Assembly (NCBI GenBank): GCA_033977485.1 | Contig: CM066984.1 | Span: 26,991,001 to 27,055,000 of the forward strand | DNA length: 64,000 bases | DNA from: Hydrangea macrophylla | Lineage: Eukaryota; Streptophyta; Magnoliopsida; Cornales; Hydrangeaceae | Direction: 5' to 3' | In this document: positions 11,645 through 23,345 of the stretch, one piece after another | Layout: each line of letters starts with the position of its first letter | Numbering within the stretch: position 1 is the first letter of the stretch | The notes under the pieces: model-generated | Seen by the model: only the letters and a program-made list of their open reading frames with translations | What the model was told of the DNA's origin: nothing | The model's database searches: none | Position numbers and translations under genes: made by a program

Positions 11645-13169
11645 CAATGACCCTCAATGGAAAGGAGGGTTAGATTTAGGATGAGTCAAAATCCATGGCT
11701 TGATGGATAGATGCAACAAAATATATGATATGTTGAATAGTGGTGTAGTGAATTCATGATCCTGTTTTGATCAAGGATTTTTAATTAAATCTTGATCCGT
11801 TGGAATTGAATGAGACCACTTGGAATGTGTTCATAACACAAAGTTCTACCACTAAATTTTTTGTTTTAGTGAGATCTTGTGGTTAACATGGTTTGATCAT
11901 GAGCTTGGTGAAACTATCATATTCTGTCCAGAATTTCAGAACAGCAAGGCAGTTTCAAAATAAGTAAATCAGAACCTTAATCAAACATTTTGACCCGAAA
12001 TAATTTTTTATATGAAGTTTGATGTGTTACTAAGATCCCCTAAAAAGATCAAAGTGATTCTGATTTTTTTTTCTATTTTTAAAAAATCGTGTAAAATCTC
12101 TAGACAGAGATTTGCAAATCTCTGAGTAACGTTTGGTTTTTACCTTTTTCCTAGAGATTGGACCGTTGATCTTCACTTTTTCTTTTTGGGTTAGAAACTA
12201 GACCCACAGTAATGATTAGTTCAGCTTAAATTCAGAGGCTAAATTGTCCAATCAAGGAACAATCTTGTAAAAAATGGTCCAAATGACTTTTCTATGACAT
12301 AGGGCTTAAACCATGCTTCAATAATGATTAGTTAAGCTTAAATTCAGAGGCTAAATGGTCCAAATCAAGGAACAATCCAATAGTTTGTTCTTTTTGCAAT
12401 GTAATCATTTACACTCATCCATGTAGATTGATACTTATTCTTAGAATTCTTGGTATGTCATTTCTTCTACTTGATCGAATTAAGCTAGACATTTAGAGAT
12501 GGTCATTTGATATTGTATATCCTTTCTAAAGCATGTGGACTATCCCTTGTTTTGTAGCGCCGATGAGGTATGATCTCTTGACTCTTCTCTAGCTTAATTA
12601 TTTCTTAATTTTATTGATTTTACGACCTCATGTGCGACACCTTAGAATTAAGATTTTCCTTATGTGTATATATGTGATACGAGACCCTTTTATTAGGATT
12701 TATTCTTTTGTACGCATTACACGTTTAAACATTCACGGCTGGATCCCAGGTAAGTTTCCTAGTTCCCTAAATGCACATCATATTGTTTGCTAATTGAAAT
12801 ATGTGGTTTTGAGTAATATTTTATCATTTGTAATCTTACACCCTTTAAACATGCTTTTGTAATGTATATCTATATATGCATTAGTTGAGGTCATGCTTAG
12901 ATTAATAATTCGATTAAAAAGATGTTGAGTAAGGCCTATTGCGAGATAGGATGAGAGGGTGTTTTAGTCCGTCGGGCTCCTTTCTCTCTCATTCTATAAT
13001 CTCGGGACCTAGTTAATCTCTGGTTTCCAAAAAGTTTAGTTTTCTTTAAATGGTTTCTTAATTTTCCTTTTAAAAATTAAGTGGCGACTCGTTTTTGGAT
13101 TTGAATTTGGATTTGGAAAAGATTTTAAATGAAAAAAATTACGGGTAAGTGAAAATTGCGATATTCACA
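11645..13169 (+). repeat. Element A 5' LTR, second part
   Basis: Continues A's 5' LTR after element B and aligns with 55375-56932 of the 3' LTR. Ends ATATTCACA, followed by a 3 bp spacer and the primer site. Confidence 0.88.
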
Positions 13170-13172
13170 ATC

Positions 13173-13222
13173 TGGCGACTCTGCTAGGGATCAAACCCAG
13201 AATCTCTGGTTTCGCAGACCAT
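13173..13222 (+). promoter_or_regulatory. Element A primer-binding site, extended complement of tRNA-Arg
   Basis: Starts TGGCGACTCTGCTAGGGA and runs on through the complement of T-arm, variable loop and anticodon arm, ending CGCAGACCA. Same extent and same wobble base as in element B. Confidence 0.85.
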
Positions 13223-14403
13223 AAATTTGATTTTGGGTTCACTCGAGGATTAGACTTGAAATCATCTTCTAATCAAATTAATTATTTTTGTGTGCCCGTT
13301 GCATTTTACTTGCATGTCTCACCAGTCGATTGCACGAAACTATGACCTTCGAGGCTCGGGGCTACCCGGTCGGTCAAGCTATCATGGGACTGTGTGATCA
13401 CCCTTGATGTTGTACCATGTGTTGGTATATAAAGCATCCTATCGGGTATATGTCAAGGGTCCCTTATTTGACCAAAATCCGGCCTTTGCATGATGGCTTC
13501 TATAGAACCTTTCAAATCTTAGGAAATCAATCTTTGATTAAGGTTATGTGCTAGACAATTCTTGTATGCCCGAAAGGGATTACTTGAGATGATGACGATG
13601 CTTGCTTGATATAGGATGTATAATCTTTTAATCATCTTTTAGCAATTCCTTCTCAATGTCCCGTGACATTTGAGAATATGTTGAATTTTGATTACATCTC
13701 TTATATCATGTTTAGCTAAAGCATCATTGACCTCGTATGTATCCGAATCCATGAAAAGTATGATGATAATTCGATCACGTGATCCTTCTACCCAAGGAAT
13801 TTTAAATCCATCTTGGTAAGCAAACGAGGTATTTTGGCATCTTTACCCCAAGGTTTTCGAAAAATCACACTTTCTAAATTAAAGCCCCAAGCTAATCTTT
13901 GTTTCTTCACATGACTATCTTCAAAAAATAAAATCTTGGGAATTATTTTTGGAGAAATGCTTTTCAAAATGAATTTCGAAGCAAAATTACAATCCAACCA
14001 CCTTTGTTAAGGAATGTTTGACACCCTCAAAGGAAATTCTCAAGAATTGTTTTCAAAACATTTTATATTTCTAAATGATTTCTGAAGGGTATAAGGATCA
14101 CAAAGAGAGATGAAATTAGCGCATTTGACATGAATGAGGAATCATATGCTTATGTGTCTATCTGTTAGGATTAGAATTTTTTTTATTTCTTTTGCATATA
14201 GAATAGGCACACACTCACACGTGCATATGCATCCATGTTATATATGAACCATTCGTGAAACCTTTTACCAAGATGAAAATAAAAAGGAAATTTTTTTTTG
14301 AAAATTATTAAAATTCTTTTGTAGGGAAAAAATAGCATCCAATTCAGGCAAGATTTGGTTTAGAGGTCCCACAGCAAGGTTAGTAAGAAGGAGCGACAAA
14401 AAA
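13223..14403 (+). other. Element A leader
   Basis: Non-coding 1.2 kb, related to B's leader. No gene seen. Confidence 0.7.
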
Positions 14404-15870
14404 ATGGCAGATGAAAGGAACGATGGGAAAGTAGCAGAGTTAAGGACACTGGTAGAACAAAAAGCGGAACAGATGAGGTGACATGCTGAGATATGAACTG
14501 AATGATGGTCATGATAGAAGCAATAGCACGCCCACCACCGGTTATAAATCCACCAATCAATGACCCGTCCGTCAGGGAAGAAGGCTGGTACGATGACCCA
14601 GAGATGCCGAGGGTCGAGGTTCCTAGAGCAGAGAGGGAAAGGGTGGACAGGGAAAAGACCGACGAAGAGAGGATAATGACCGAAAAGATCGAGAAACTAG
14701 AAAGGGTGATGCGTAAGGCTCAAGGGGTCTACACTTATCTGATGGAGTTAGAAGGGCTGTACAATGGAGTTCGTGAAACACTGCCTATCGGATTCAAAAT
14801 GCCAGTGTTTGACAAATTTGATGGGACAGGGAATCCTCGCAGTCATGTGAGAATGTATCGGGGCTTTCTTACCAAGTGGGCTGAGCACTACCATGATGGC
14901 TGTCTTAATTTCAGCAAACTTTAACCGGGGCTGCTCTGTCTTGGTATCTCACACTTGAACCAAGCAAAAACTTGGGTTTGGGAAGAAGTGATCAAAGCAT
15001 TCATGGCACAGTATGAGTACAATCTGGACTTAGATGTCACAGTCCGAGATCTGGAGACCACTAGGCAGGGGAACAAGGAGTCATTCGCTGAGTATTTGAG
15101 AAGATGGAGGGAAAAAATGGCTAAGATGGTGCAGAGGCCGTCCGAGAAAGATCAGATCCGAATGTTGATGAAGAACCTTCAGCCCGTCTATCAAGAGAAG
15201 ATGAGATTCCAGTCGATCAACACCTTTGTTGAAGTCTTTGATGTGGGAATAAGGATAGAAGACGCAATCCAAGAAGGGGTAATCAAGAAGGAAGAGGAAC
15301 CAAATCAGTATAGAAGTCCAAACTATGGATCAAGTGGAGGACATTCGGGGGGGCCACTCTGGCGCCACCGATGTTAATGTGCTGAGTGGGCCAGAGAGGA
15401 AATTTGACATTACACCAAGAAGAGGAGGGGACAAACAGCCAAGGAAGTTTTTAGATTTGGGGGTTTCACTACCAACCGCCCTTGATAGGCTGATGGCAAA
15501 GGGCCATCTTCGCCTGTTGGAGCCTCGACCTCTACCAAGTCCACTTCCGCCAATGTTCCGGGAGGATCTTTATTGCAAGTTTCACTAGCAAAAGGGTCAC
15601 TCTACGGATCGATGCACAAGGTTGAGGCATGAAATTCAGGACCTCATTGATAATAAGGTGATATTTGAGCCGCCAGTCAAAGCTTCGAGCGTTACTAAGA
15701 ATCCATTACCGAATCATCATGCTGTACCACCGCCACAAGGTCTTTACTTCTTGGAATAGAAGAGACTACCTTCGATCCATCTAGGCTAATCATTAAAGCT
15801 GGGACACGAAGGAAGCCTTGTCAGCTACTAGGAGATGTGTCAATTTGCACTTTAGGGAATCAATCAAAAA
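14404..15870 (+). pseudogene. Element A gag, frameshifted
   Basis: Starts at ATG 14404 (MADERNDGKVAELR). Fragments at about 14502-14924, 14955-15377 and 15325-15588 lie in different frames but together follow the gag of element C in order: acidic/coiled N-terminus, PVFDKFDGTGNP block, VRDLETTRQGNKESF block, RIEDAIQEG block, then a zinc-knuckle-like C-x2-H-x4-H-x4-C near 15573-15615 that carries an internal stop. Gag would build the particle and bind RNA. Non-functional as read here. Confidence 0.82.
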
Positions 15871-16208
15871 ACTAAGAAGAAGGAACAACAAAACAATTGG
15901 ACTAGTGGATTCAAGAGACTAGCAACACTGATGTAGATCAGGTAGGAGAGGACCTATAGTACGAGAGCGACGGAGAAGAAACTGGGAGAGGGAGCTTGAA
16001 AGTTGTTTACGAAACCTACAGTCTATAGGCAAAAGAAGAAGTTAGCCACCTAACCCAGCTAGGGAGACATTTCAAACCTCATGAGCTAGAGGAGGATCAC
16101 CCGGGGAGGGAATTAGACAAAGGAAAAGGGAAAATGAATGAAGAAGAGGAAGAAGATATGGTTTTGAAGCAAATGAGCAAAACTCAAGCTAACATCACCA
16201 TTTGAGGT

Positions 16209-16619
16209 TTGTTGATTGCTTCTAAACATCACCGACAGGCAGTTCTAGATGCCTTGAACCAATCTGATGTTTCTATTGACACAGCACCAGAAAACCTCGT
16301 GGGAATGATCAGTAGAATTCTGACTCTAGTTATTATCTTATCATCCGATGACCTACATCCGGGAGGGCCTGTTCACAATAAACTGCTGTACGTCACTGCT
16401 GAATGCTTGGAAAATACTATGTCTGCTTGTCTTGTTGACAATGGGTCTGTTCTAAACGTGTGTCCGTTCCGAACAGCTAAGCGTATGGGTTTGGATGAAT
16501 CAATGTTCATACCGTCTGAGCAAAAGGTGAGAGCGTATGACAACGCTCAGAGGACAGTCATGGGGATAATTCTCCTTCATCTCGCTGTCAGGCTGATGGA
16601 AAAGGAAGCAAAATTTTAG
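16209..16619 (+). pseudogene. Element A aspartic protease region, decayed
   Basis: Matches residues about 600-730 of the C polyprotein, including the block CLVDNGSVLNVC. The catalytic triplet DTG reads DNG here, which should abolish activity. It begins after a run of stops (15870-16208) that still encodes remnants of the acidic gag-protease linker, and ends in a TAG at 16617-16619. Retropepsin would cut the Gag-Pol polyprotein. Confidence 0.78.
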
Positions 16620-16646
16620 GTCATTGACATCCCTGCCTCTTTTAAT

Positions 16647-17836
16647 TTGCTGCTGGAAAGGCCGTGGTTAGACAGTCTGGGTGCCATACTATCTACATTT
16701 CATCAGAAAGTCAAATGTGTTTGGATAGACAAGATCTGTGATATTCTCAGGGACAGTTGGGTCCATCCGTCTAAAGCTTCATCAAGTGCTCTGGTTCTAG
16801 AGGTACGATTTCTGAAAGGGGAAACAAGTCTAGGAGGGTTCGAGTTTATCAACATGTTGGAAGAAGAGAAGCCGAGGGAGTTCCTGCCACTGTATTTTGA
16901 TAAGTATGCGAGCCCGCTGGTCACCCGTATCATGAAGAAGATGGGTTTCTTTCTAGGCCTGTCAGAATTTTTGAGAATCCCCACTCAGACTCACACTCAT
17001 GGTCTGGGTTATCAACCATCGAAGAAGGAACTGAGAGAGGAGAAGAAAACAATTGATACACCGTTGAATCCTTACCTGAAAATTCTCAATGGATACTTTG
17101 TTAAGGAGGATGAGGATTTCTCCTTTTGTGGCTTCCCAGAACCATGGGTGGATCAGAAAGATAATTGTTTGAAGCCAGGGTTTAAGATCTTCTTCCCCCA
17201 TAAATTCTCTGAGTATCAGGATCCATATCTACATGTGCCCGTGAGGTCAGCTATTGCTAAAGATTGGATTGGTGTGTTAGATGGCTCAGTCATGAAGAAT
17301 CTATTGGGTGAGGAAAGCACAAAAAATAAGGGAATGGGTCAAGAAGGGGTCCTGGAAGACAAGGCCAGAAAAGAGCATGTTGAGGGTTTGGTACAGGAAG
17401 AAAAGCCAAAAAAAGAAGAGATGGAAGAGATTAACAAGACAGGGGATCAAGAAGAATACTTCATTTCTGATCTGGGAGGAGAAAGCAAGAAGGAATGGGT
17501 TTTCAAATCTAGTGTTAGGTATCCCCCACACCCAGAGTCTGTAATGGCCCAAATGAGGCGTCTTTCAATTTCCATGTCTGTTGTAATCGCTCCAAAGAAA
17601 ATCAATGAAAGTATGACTAATTTTGCCTACTCGAATGCGCTTAATGCATGTGATGATCATGAAATACCAAATGAATTACAAATATTAATCAAAAAAGAAA
17701 AAGAATCTACATGTAAAATCATTGAGGACACTCTAAGGATTAATTTAGGAAATGAAGATAATCCTCAAAACATTTTTATTGGCTCTACACTTGGCAAAGA
17801 AGAAAGCAACGAATTAATCAATCTATGAAATGAATT
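16647..17836 (+). pseudogene. Element A protease C-terminus, G-patch-like region and RT linker
   Basis: The reading frame 16647-17828 continues the protease fold (LLERPWLDSLGA corresponds to LLIGRPWL of C). It then has a degenerate G-patch-like block (MKKMGFFLGL ... HGLGYQPSKK) and an acidic linker ending NLGNEDNPQNIFIGSTL. A TGA interrupts the end. The TR-GAG insertion cuts the gene after NEF codons; RT resumes at 43682 with EFKDLF. Confidence 0.82.
17832..17836. repeat. Left target-site duplication of the TR-GAG element (GAATT)
   Basis: GAATT recurs at 43682-43686 directly after the 3' LTR. Confidence 0.92.
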
Positions 17837-18372
17837 TGTTAGCCTTAAGGTTTATTAAGGCATATTTAATTATGTTTTGATGATGTCAAATATGCTATGA
17901 TAATTACATGATTCATATTGATTCATTCTTCGTTATTATCATAGTCATTTTCATGCTCATATATAATCTCATGTATTAATATTGTATCAATGTTTTAACA
18001 TCTTTGTGTGCATGAGATTCAATTGATGTAGATCAAGATTACAAGGAGCTCAACTAGGATCAAGCTTGAAGACTTGAAGATATTTCATCCTTGGTTGAAG
18101 TCTAGGACCATCATTGTAAGGCATCTTGATCTCACACTCTTAGGGGCTCAAACAAATGCTAAAAGTTAAAGTTTTGGAAACAAATTTTAAATGGGTTATC
18201 TTTAAAGCAATGCCCCAACCAATTGTAAAATAATTAAATGTTGAATCTTATATGGTTGGAAAGGTATTTGAATCTAGTTTCCAAAACATCAAACGGATCG
18301 AAAATCCGAGTTTTGTAGAGGGAGTTATGGTCGTTTTAGTAAAGATGTGTCAGGCTGTCAAACTGGGAGGGG

Positions 18373-18494
18373 CAGTCGACTGAAGGCCCGATGCAGTCGA
18401 CTGAACTGAGCAGAATGCTATCAGGACCCTCTGTAAACACGTTCCAGTCGACTGCTTCAAGGACCAATCGACTGCTTCATGGTCCAGTCGACTG
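18373..18494 (+). promoter_or_regulatory. CAGTCGACTG palindrome cluster in TR-GAG 5' LTR
   Basis: Copies start at 18373, 18394, 18445, 18465 (CAATCGACTG, one change) and 18485. Spacing within groups is 20-21 bp. The cluster ends about 90 bp upstream of the TATA box. Five equivalent copies lie in the 3' LTR at about 42480-42602. Confidence 0.8.
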
Positions 18495-18582
18495 AAGCGA
18501 CCTGGAAAGGCATAACGGCTAGTTTTTTAAAGGGGCTTTTATTTACCAAACTTGCCACCAACGACTATAATCTTTCTTGGCC

Positions 18583-18590
18583 TATAAATA
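18583..18590 (+). promoter_or_regulatory. TATA box of TR-GAG 5' LTR
   Basis: TATAAATA in CCTATAAATACATG; repeated at 42689-42696. Confidence 0.7.
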
Positions 18591-20873
18591 CATGTTTTCC
18601 CACACCATTTGATGTTGGTTAATCAATTGGAAAACATCCATTTCAATCACACTGTGGACACGCGGAATCGGACCACTTCTCTCTTGTTTGAGATTGTTTT
18701 GAAATTGATTTGAATCAAGGAAAGAAAACGAAAGGTCTGTTGAAAACAGATACAGAGTCGCCACTTGGTCTTTAAGGAACCAAGAAACCTAATTTGACTC
18801 ACCCAAATGGATAAAGGGCACCGGCCCTTCATAACCAAAGAACTTGGTTCGGGGTTTTGGTACGAGAGAGGAAGGAGCCTTTGTCGCGACTAAAACACCC
18901 TCAACTCGCCCCGTCTTTCGACGGGCCTCAATTAGCATCCAAATAATCATCTTATACTATGTATGGTTCGGCAATTAATACTATGATAGTATATTACATC
19001 ACATAAGAAACTTGAAATGGAAGATCTAAAGATAAGATATCATTCATAAGATCTAAGTCAAATATCATACAATGTAAAGTGAAAGATCACACAAATAAAC
19101 TTAGGAAAACTAGTCTAATCATGTATCAAATAATCAAGACTTCCTAATCTAAAGGGGGACATGAATCGTTATTGAAACAAATAAGCAAAGAAATCAAAAT
19201 ATGCTTAGCAAGGCTAGAATGATGCATGTTATTCTTTGATAAAAGAAGACCTCTCAATCCCCGGGACGGATGAGAAAGGATGAATAGATCAAGAGGAAGC
19301 ATGAACGTGTGATCGTGATCATTCCTTATAATCTTCTTAGATTAAGAGTTACAAAAACCCCAAATCTTGCATGAATGCAATGTATATATCTAAAATGTGC
19401 AAAGGTTGTAGTGTGTTTTGTGTACATGGATTTCTAGAATGACTTAGAAGTCTAAAATGTGTATGAATGAATGAATTAAATTAACATGTGATGTGTAAAA
19501 ATGTAGTATGAACTACTTCCTAAGATATGAACTAATTTGGAATGCATATAAGCATCAAATCAAAGAATGAAAGTTAAAGTGTACTTGCTGTGAATAGTGG
19601 ACAGAACAGTAGCATGATTTTTTGGAATTTGAAAAGAGGGGTTAGGAATGTTTTCAATGCATGATTTTTTATGGAGATGTTCCTTATTGTGTCTAGAACA
19701 CAACCCAAAAGGCCAATCTTGAATAGCTATCACAGATTGAGAGAAATTGTATAAACAATAGAGGTCACTCAGAAACAGAGTTCGTACTGTCGACTGAAAT
19801 GTTAGAAAATCTTAGAAAATGAATAAGAATGATCTAGAGGCCCATTTTATACAGAAAGTTTCCTAAGACATTGAAGTTTAAGGGAAAAATAAGTTAGGAC
19901 CACCCCTTTTGGAAAAGGTTTCTGGAAAAGAGGTCGTAAGTTGACCTAGCTGCTGTGACAGCAAAAACAGAATGTTTGGAAGGAATGTTGGGACCCAAAT
20001 GGACCATTTCCAAGTACTTCCAAGTCAAACCAAAAATCATGGGTGTTCTCCAATGAGTTAGGAAGACTTTCCAAGTGGCCTTGTATCCATATGTTGAGTA
20101 TTGTGTTCTAGAAAAATCTTTGAACTCAACTCACTCACTGTTTTGACTCATTGTTTTGAAGATTTTGGAGAAAACAAAGTTTAGTTTCTTGAAACCAAAT
20201 GAGAGGGATTGAGAGGGGTTTTGAAATAGATGTTTTGAAAACATGTTTTCAACACTCAATGAGGATCATAGCCACTTAGAATACCTACATCAAACTCATC
20301 ATTTAAGAACCTCCAAGATTGTTGGAGAGATTTATTTTGTTTTTGGACATAACTTCAATACATCCCAAGAATACCTTGGAAGTATTGAGGTTATGGTCAT
20401 CATCTATTAAACATGTTTTTGAGGTCAAGAGCTACTATCCATGAGGATTCACTCACCCCAAACTTCATGTCATCACTTAGATGATGATGAACTAGTAAGT
20501 AAATAAAGAAAATAAAAAGGAAATGGGATGAGAAGAGATGAACAATAAATAAACAAGCAAGTAGATGATAATCAATAGATGATATTCATGAAGCATGAGA
20601 CTTGTAGATTGGTGTATCACTCATATGTAATGACACTAGACATGGAAGAAGCTTCCACACTCTTGAATGCTCACTAAAATGGTGGTTGGGAGTATTGAAT
20701 GTTGAAGTAAATGGAAGTAATGAAGTAAAAACAAAGTTAGAACTCACTTTTGTTTTGAAAAATCAAAGAAGGAAGCTTCTTTTCTCTCCACTCTAACCTT
20801 ATCTCTACACTTTCTCTCCCAAACTTTCTCTAAACTTGCATTTGACTCCCCCAAAATGAGGAGTAATGGGGTG

Positions 20874-20881
20874 TTTATATA
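20874..20881 (-). promoter_or_regulatory. TATA box of C 3' LTR
   Basis: TATATAAA on the minus strand; the twin is at 38336-38343 in the 5' LTR, which would drive the genomic RNA. Confidence 0.65.
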
Positions 20882-21027
20882 GGCCAACTTGGGGTGTTTT
20901 TGGGATTTAGAAAGTACTCCCATTGGTCCCAAACATCTGAAATCATGAAACCACGTCGTTTTGGATTTTAATTAATCAGAATGGGACCACAAAAGTATTT
21001 ACAAAAACTTACTGTTCTGGAGGGGAG

Positions 21028-21084
21028 TGCCGCGGCGGCACTGGGCCACTGCCGCGGCGGCAGTGGGCCAGTGCCGCGGCGGCA
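21028..21084 (-). promoter_or_regulatory. Phased dyad array in C 3' LTR
   Basis: Three copies of TGCCGCGGCGGCA start at 21028, 21050 and 21072, exactly 22 bp apart and about 150 bp upstream of the TATA box in element sense. An almost identical three-copy block lies at 23639-23695, upstream of the antisense PMD gene. In the 5' LTR (about 38489-38530) 14 bp of the array are missing. Confidence 0.8.
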
Positions 21085-21445
21085 CTGCTCCTCCCTTCGT
21101 CTGGATAATGCTGTTTAGGCCCCCCGAAGTTCCGGTATTTGCGAAAAGGCCCTATTTCGTCCGAAATTCACAGAAAATGCGTATGAACTCCAAATTGAGG
21201 TTGTGATATACCGTTGGAAAGGTAATGGAGTCTACTTTACATAAAAAATAGTTCGGGGATAGGTCACTTTGAAAAGTTTTGCGGTATTCGCGATAAAAGC
21301 CGATTTGATCGCCTTTTTCGCCTTTGGAAATTCATAATAAATTCGTTTTAAATCCAGAAATTATGTGCGATATACTGTTGGAAAGCTATTGACCTCTAGT
21401 ATCCATGAAAAATATTTGAAAATTGTTTCGGTACCCCGATTCCAA

Positions 21446-21674
21446 AGTCAAATCTTGGTCAAACCGGTCAAACCTGGGATTCCCGGGAAGTTCTGGGAAC
21501 CTCTGGGAGCTCCCAGGAGCTGATGTTTTCGCTCGATTTTCTTTTGGAACTTGTTTTAATACTTTTCTTATGATTTAGAATGGTTCTGGTGAATTCAGAC
21601 AATTTTGATCAAACTTGGTCAAACTTGGTCAAACTCTGGTCAAACCTGGTCAAACCTTGGTCAAACCGGTCAAC
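21446..21674 (-). promoter_or_regulatory. W-box-like repeat array in C 3' LTR
   Basis: On the minus strand TTGACC occurs eight times (two near 21457-21472, six at 21617-21674), mostly as TTTGACC at 9-11 bp spacing. TTGAC(C/T) is the core of the WRKY W-box. The 5' LTR has the same array with one more intact copy. Whether WRKY factors act here is inference. Confidence 0.5.
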
Positions 21675-21963
21675 GGGGACTTTTGGGGAACCTCCGGGAC
21701 TTCCGGGGGTCTCTGGGAGCTGACGATTTCTTCCGGTTTTATTTAAAAACTCATTTTATCACTTTTCTTACGACGTAGCATGTTTTCAGAACTTTGGGAC
21801 CAAATCTGGGAGTTTATGGACTTTCAAGGGCATTTTGGTCATTCTGAGCATTCTGAGGGATAGAGCTGACTTCCGAGAGTCCTTTTGAGTCTTTTACGAT
21901 CATTGTGAACCACCAAGCTATGGGTCTCCTAAATCTGATAGCCGACAAAATGGGGTGTCTACA

Positions 21964-21986
21964 GTTTGCCCCTCTTTGGCATGAAC
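21964..21986 (-). promoter_or_regulatory. Element C polypurine tract
   Basis: In element sense AAAGAGGGGCAAAC directly abuts the LTR start TGTAGACA, the standard position for plus-strand priming. Confidence 0.75.
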
Positions 21987-22112
21987 TTGCGAGGCAACGC
22001 ATGTCGCAAGCGAGTGTCAAAGTTTTGAAGAGACAGGACTTTTTGGAGGCTATAGATTTAGGACAAACAGCGTTGCAAAAGATGGAAGGATGATGCTGGT
22101 CGTGCTCCGCGT

Positions 22113-22159
22113 GAGCTGCCTACGTATCCCAAGGGGAATCAGACCAGGACATAGTTCAG
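22113..22159 (-). other. Conserved hairpin motif near C 3' LTR
   Basis: Contains GCCTACGTATCCC and, further on, GGGAATCAGACC...ATAGTTC (+ strand). It is one of a set that recurs at 28052, 28152, 46806, 46912, 53708, 57941, 60954 and 61101. Lies about 150 bp from the LTR. Confidence 0.65.
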
Positions 22160-22780
22160 GACACAAAGGGATAAATCACATATGCACATACGCAACAATC
22201 AGGCGGATGCTATGCTACATGAGGATGATATGCAATGTGTGGATGTGATATGATCTCATACATGAGTCCTATCGTGCCTAGTTTTCTGATCCTAGAATGA
22301 GCAGGTGCCAAGGGGTGTGCCACTCCGAGTGGGCTAGTGTTGTGCTAGTGTTTGTGATTGTGACGTGGTGGGTGACTCAGATAAGGGCATTGAAGTCTAG
22401 AAGACTCCGGGTTTTAGGGGCAAACTTCTGGAAGTGTGCTTTGCGAGCGAATGTAATTGGGTGTGGGGTCTCAGAGGACTATGATCGAAGATGTCTTTTG
22501 GCAAATAACCGACGGACACAGGGGCTCCGGAAATTAAGAGACTGACATAGAAGTCACGGGACGAACGTGAAATCCTGGGACGTCCTATGATGAACATGGA
22601 GGCCCTAATGGTGTGATGAGAGCGATGGACCGACGATGTTTGCATCGAGATGATGAGTCGACAATGGACTACCAACGGTGTATAAACCCGCTGAGGATTA
22701 ATCTGAATCTGCTGGGGATGATACTTTCTAGGATCTCTCTTCAACTACTCCTTTTGATCGAATCTTTCGGGCCTGCCAGG

Positions 22781-23345
22781 GCCTCTGGGAGCTGGTATCT
22801 GTCTGCTTTTGTCCTCGAAGGATGATGCAGGGTTCACGGGGAATCTCTTTTGGTGCTCAATCCAAGAGAGCCTGTCGGGGCCTCTGGGAGCTGGTATCTG
22901 TCTGCTTTTGTCCTCGGAGGATGATGCAGGGTTCACGGGGAATCTCTTTTGGTGCTCAATCCAAGAGAGCCTGTCGGGGCCTCTGGGAGCTGGTATCTGT
23001 CTGCTTTTGTCCTCGGAGGATGATGCAGGGTTCACGGGGAATCTCTTTTGGTGCTCAATCCAAGAGAGCCTGTCGGGGCCTCTGGGAGCTGGTATCTGTC
23101 TGCTTTTGTCCTCGGAGGATGATGCAGGGTTCACGGGGAATCTCTTTTGGTGCTCAATCCAAGAGAGCCTGTCAGGGCCTCTGGGAGCTGGTATCTGTCT
23201 GCTTTTGTCCTCGGGGGATGATGCAGGGTTCACGGGGAATCTCTTTTGGTGCTCAATCCAAGAGAGCCTGTCAGGGCCTCTGGGAGCTGGTATCTGTCTG
23301 CTTTTGTCCTCGGAGGATGATGCAGGGTTCACAGGGAATCTCTTT
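22781..23345. repeat. 99 bp minisatellite, about 5.7 copies
   Basis: Copies start at 22781, 22880, 22979, 23078, 23177 and 23276 and are nearly identical. As 99 is 33 codons, several frames stay open on both strands, giving repetitive ORFs (e.g. 22745-23332 minus, 22809-23477 plus) that I regard as artefacts of the repeat, not genes. Confidence 0.92.

Larger units (their letters stand above)
17837..18652 (+). repeat. TR-GAG 5' LTR, first part
   Basis: Matches 41944-42758 of the 3' LTR closely. Element C is inserted after it; the remainder is at 39412-39940. Combined length is about 1.34 kb. Confidence 0.92.
18653..21963 (-). repeat. Element C 3' LTR
   Basis: 3311 bp. On the + strand it starts TGTGGACA and ends TGTCTACA, so in element sense it begins TGTAGACA and ends TGTCCACA. 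It carries a TATA box at 20874-20881, a dyad array at 21028-21084 and W-box-like repeats at about 21446-21674. Confidence 0.95.

Noticed and set aside
18582..18838. Small minus-strand ORFs repeated at 36082-36300
   Set aside because: Shadows within or across the ends of the C LTRs.
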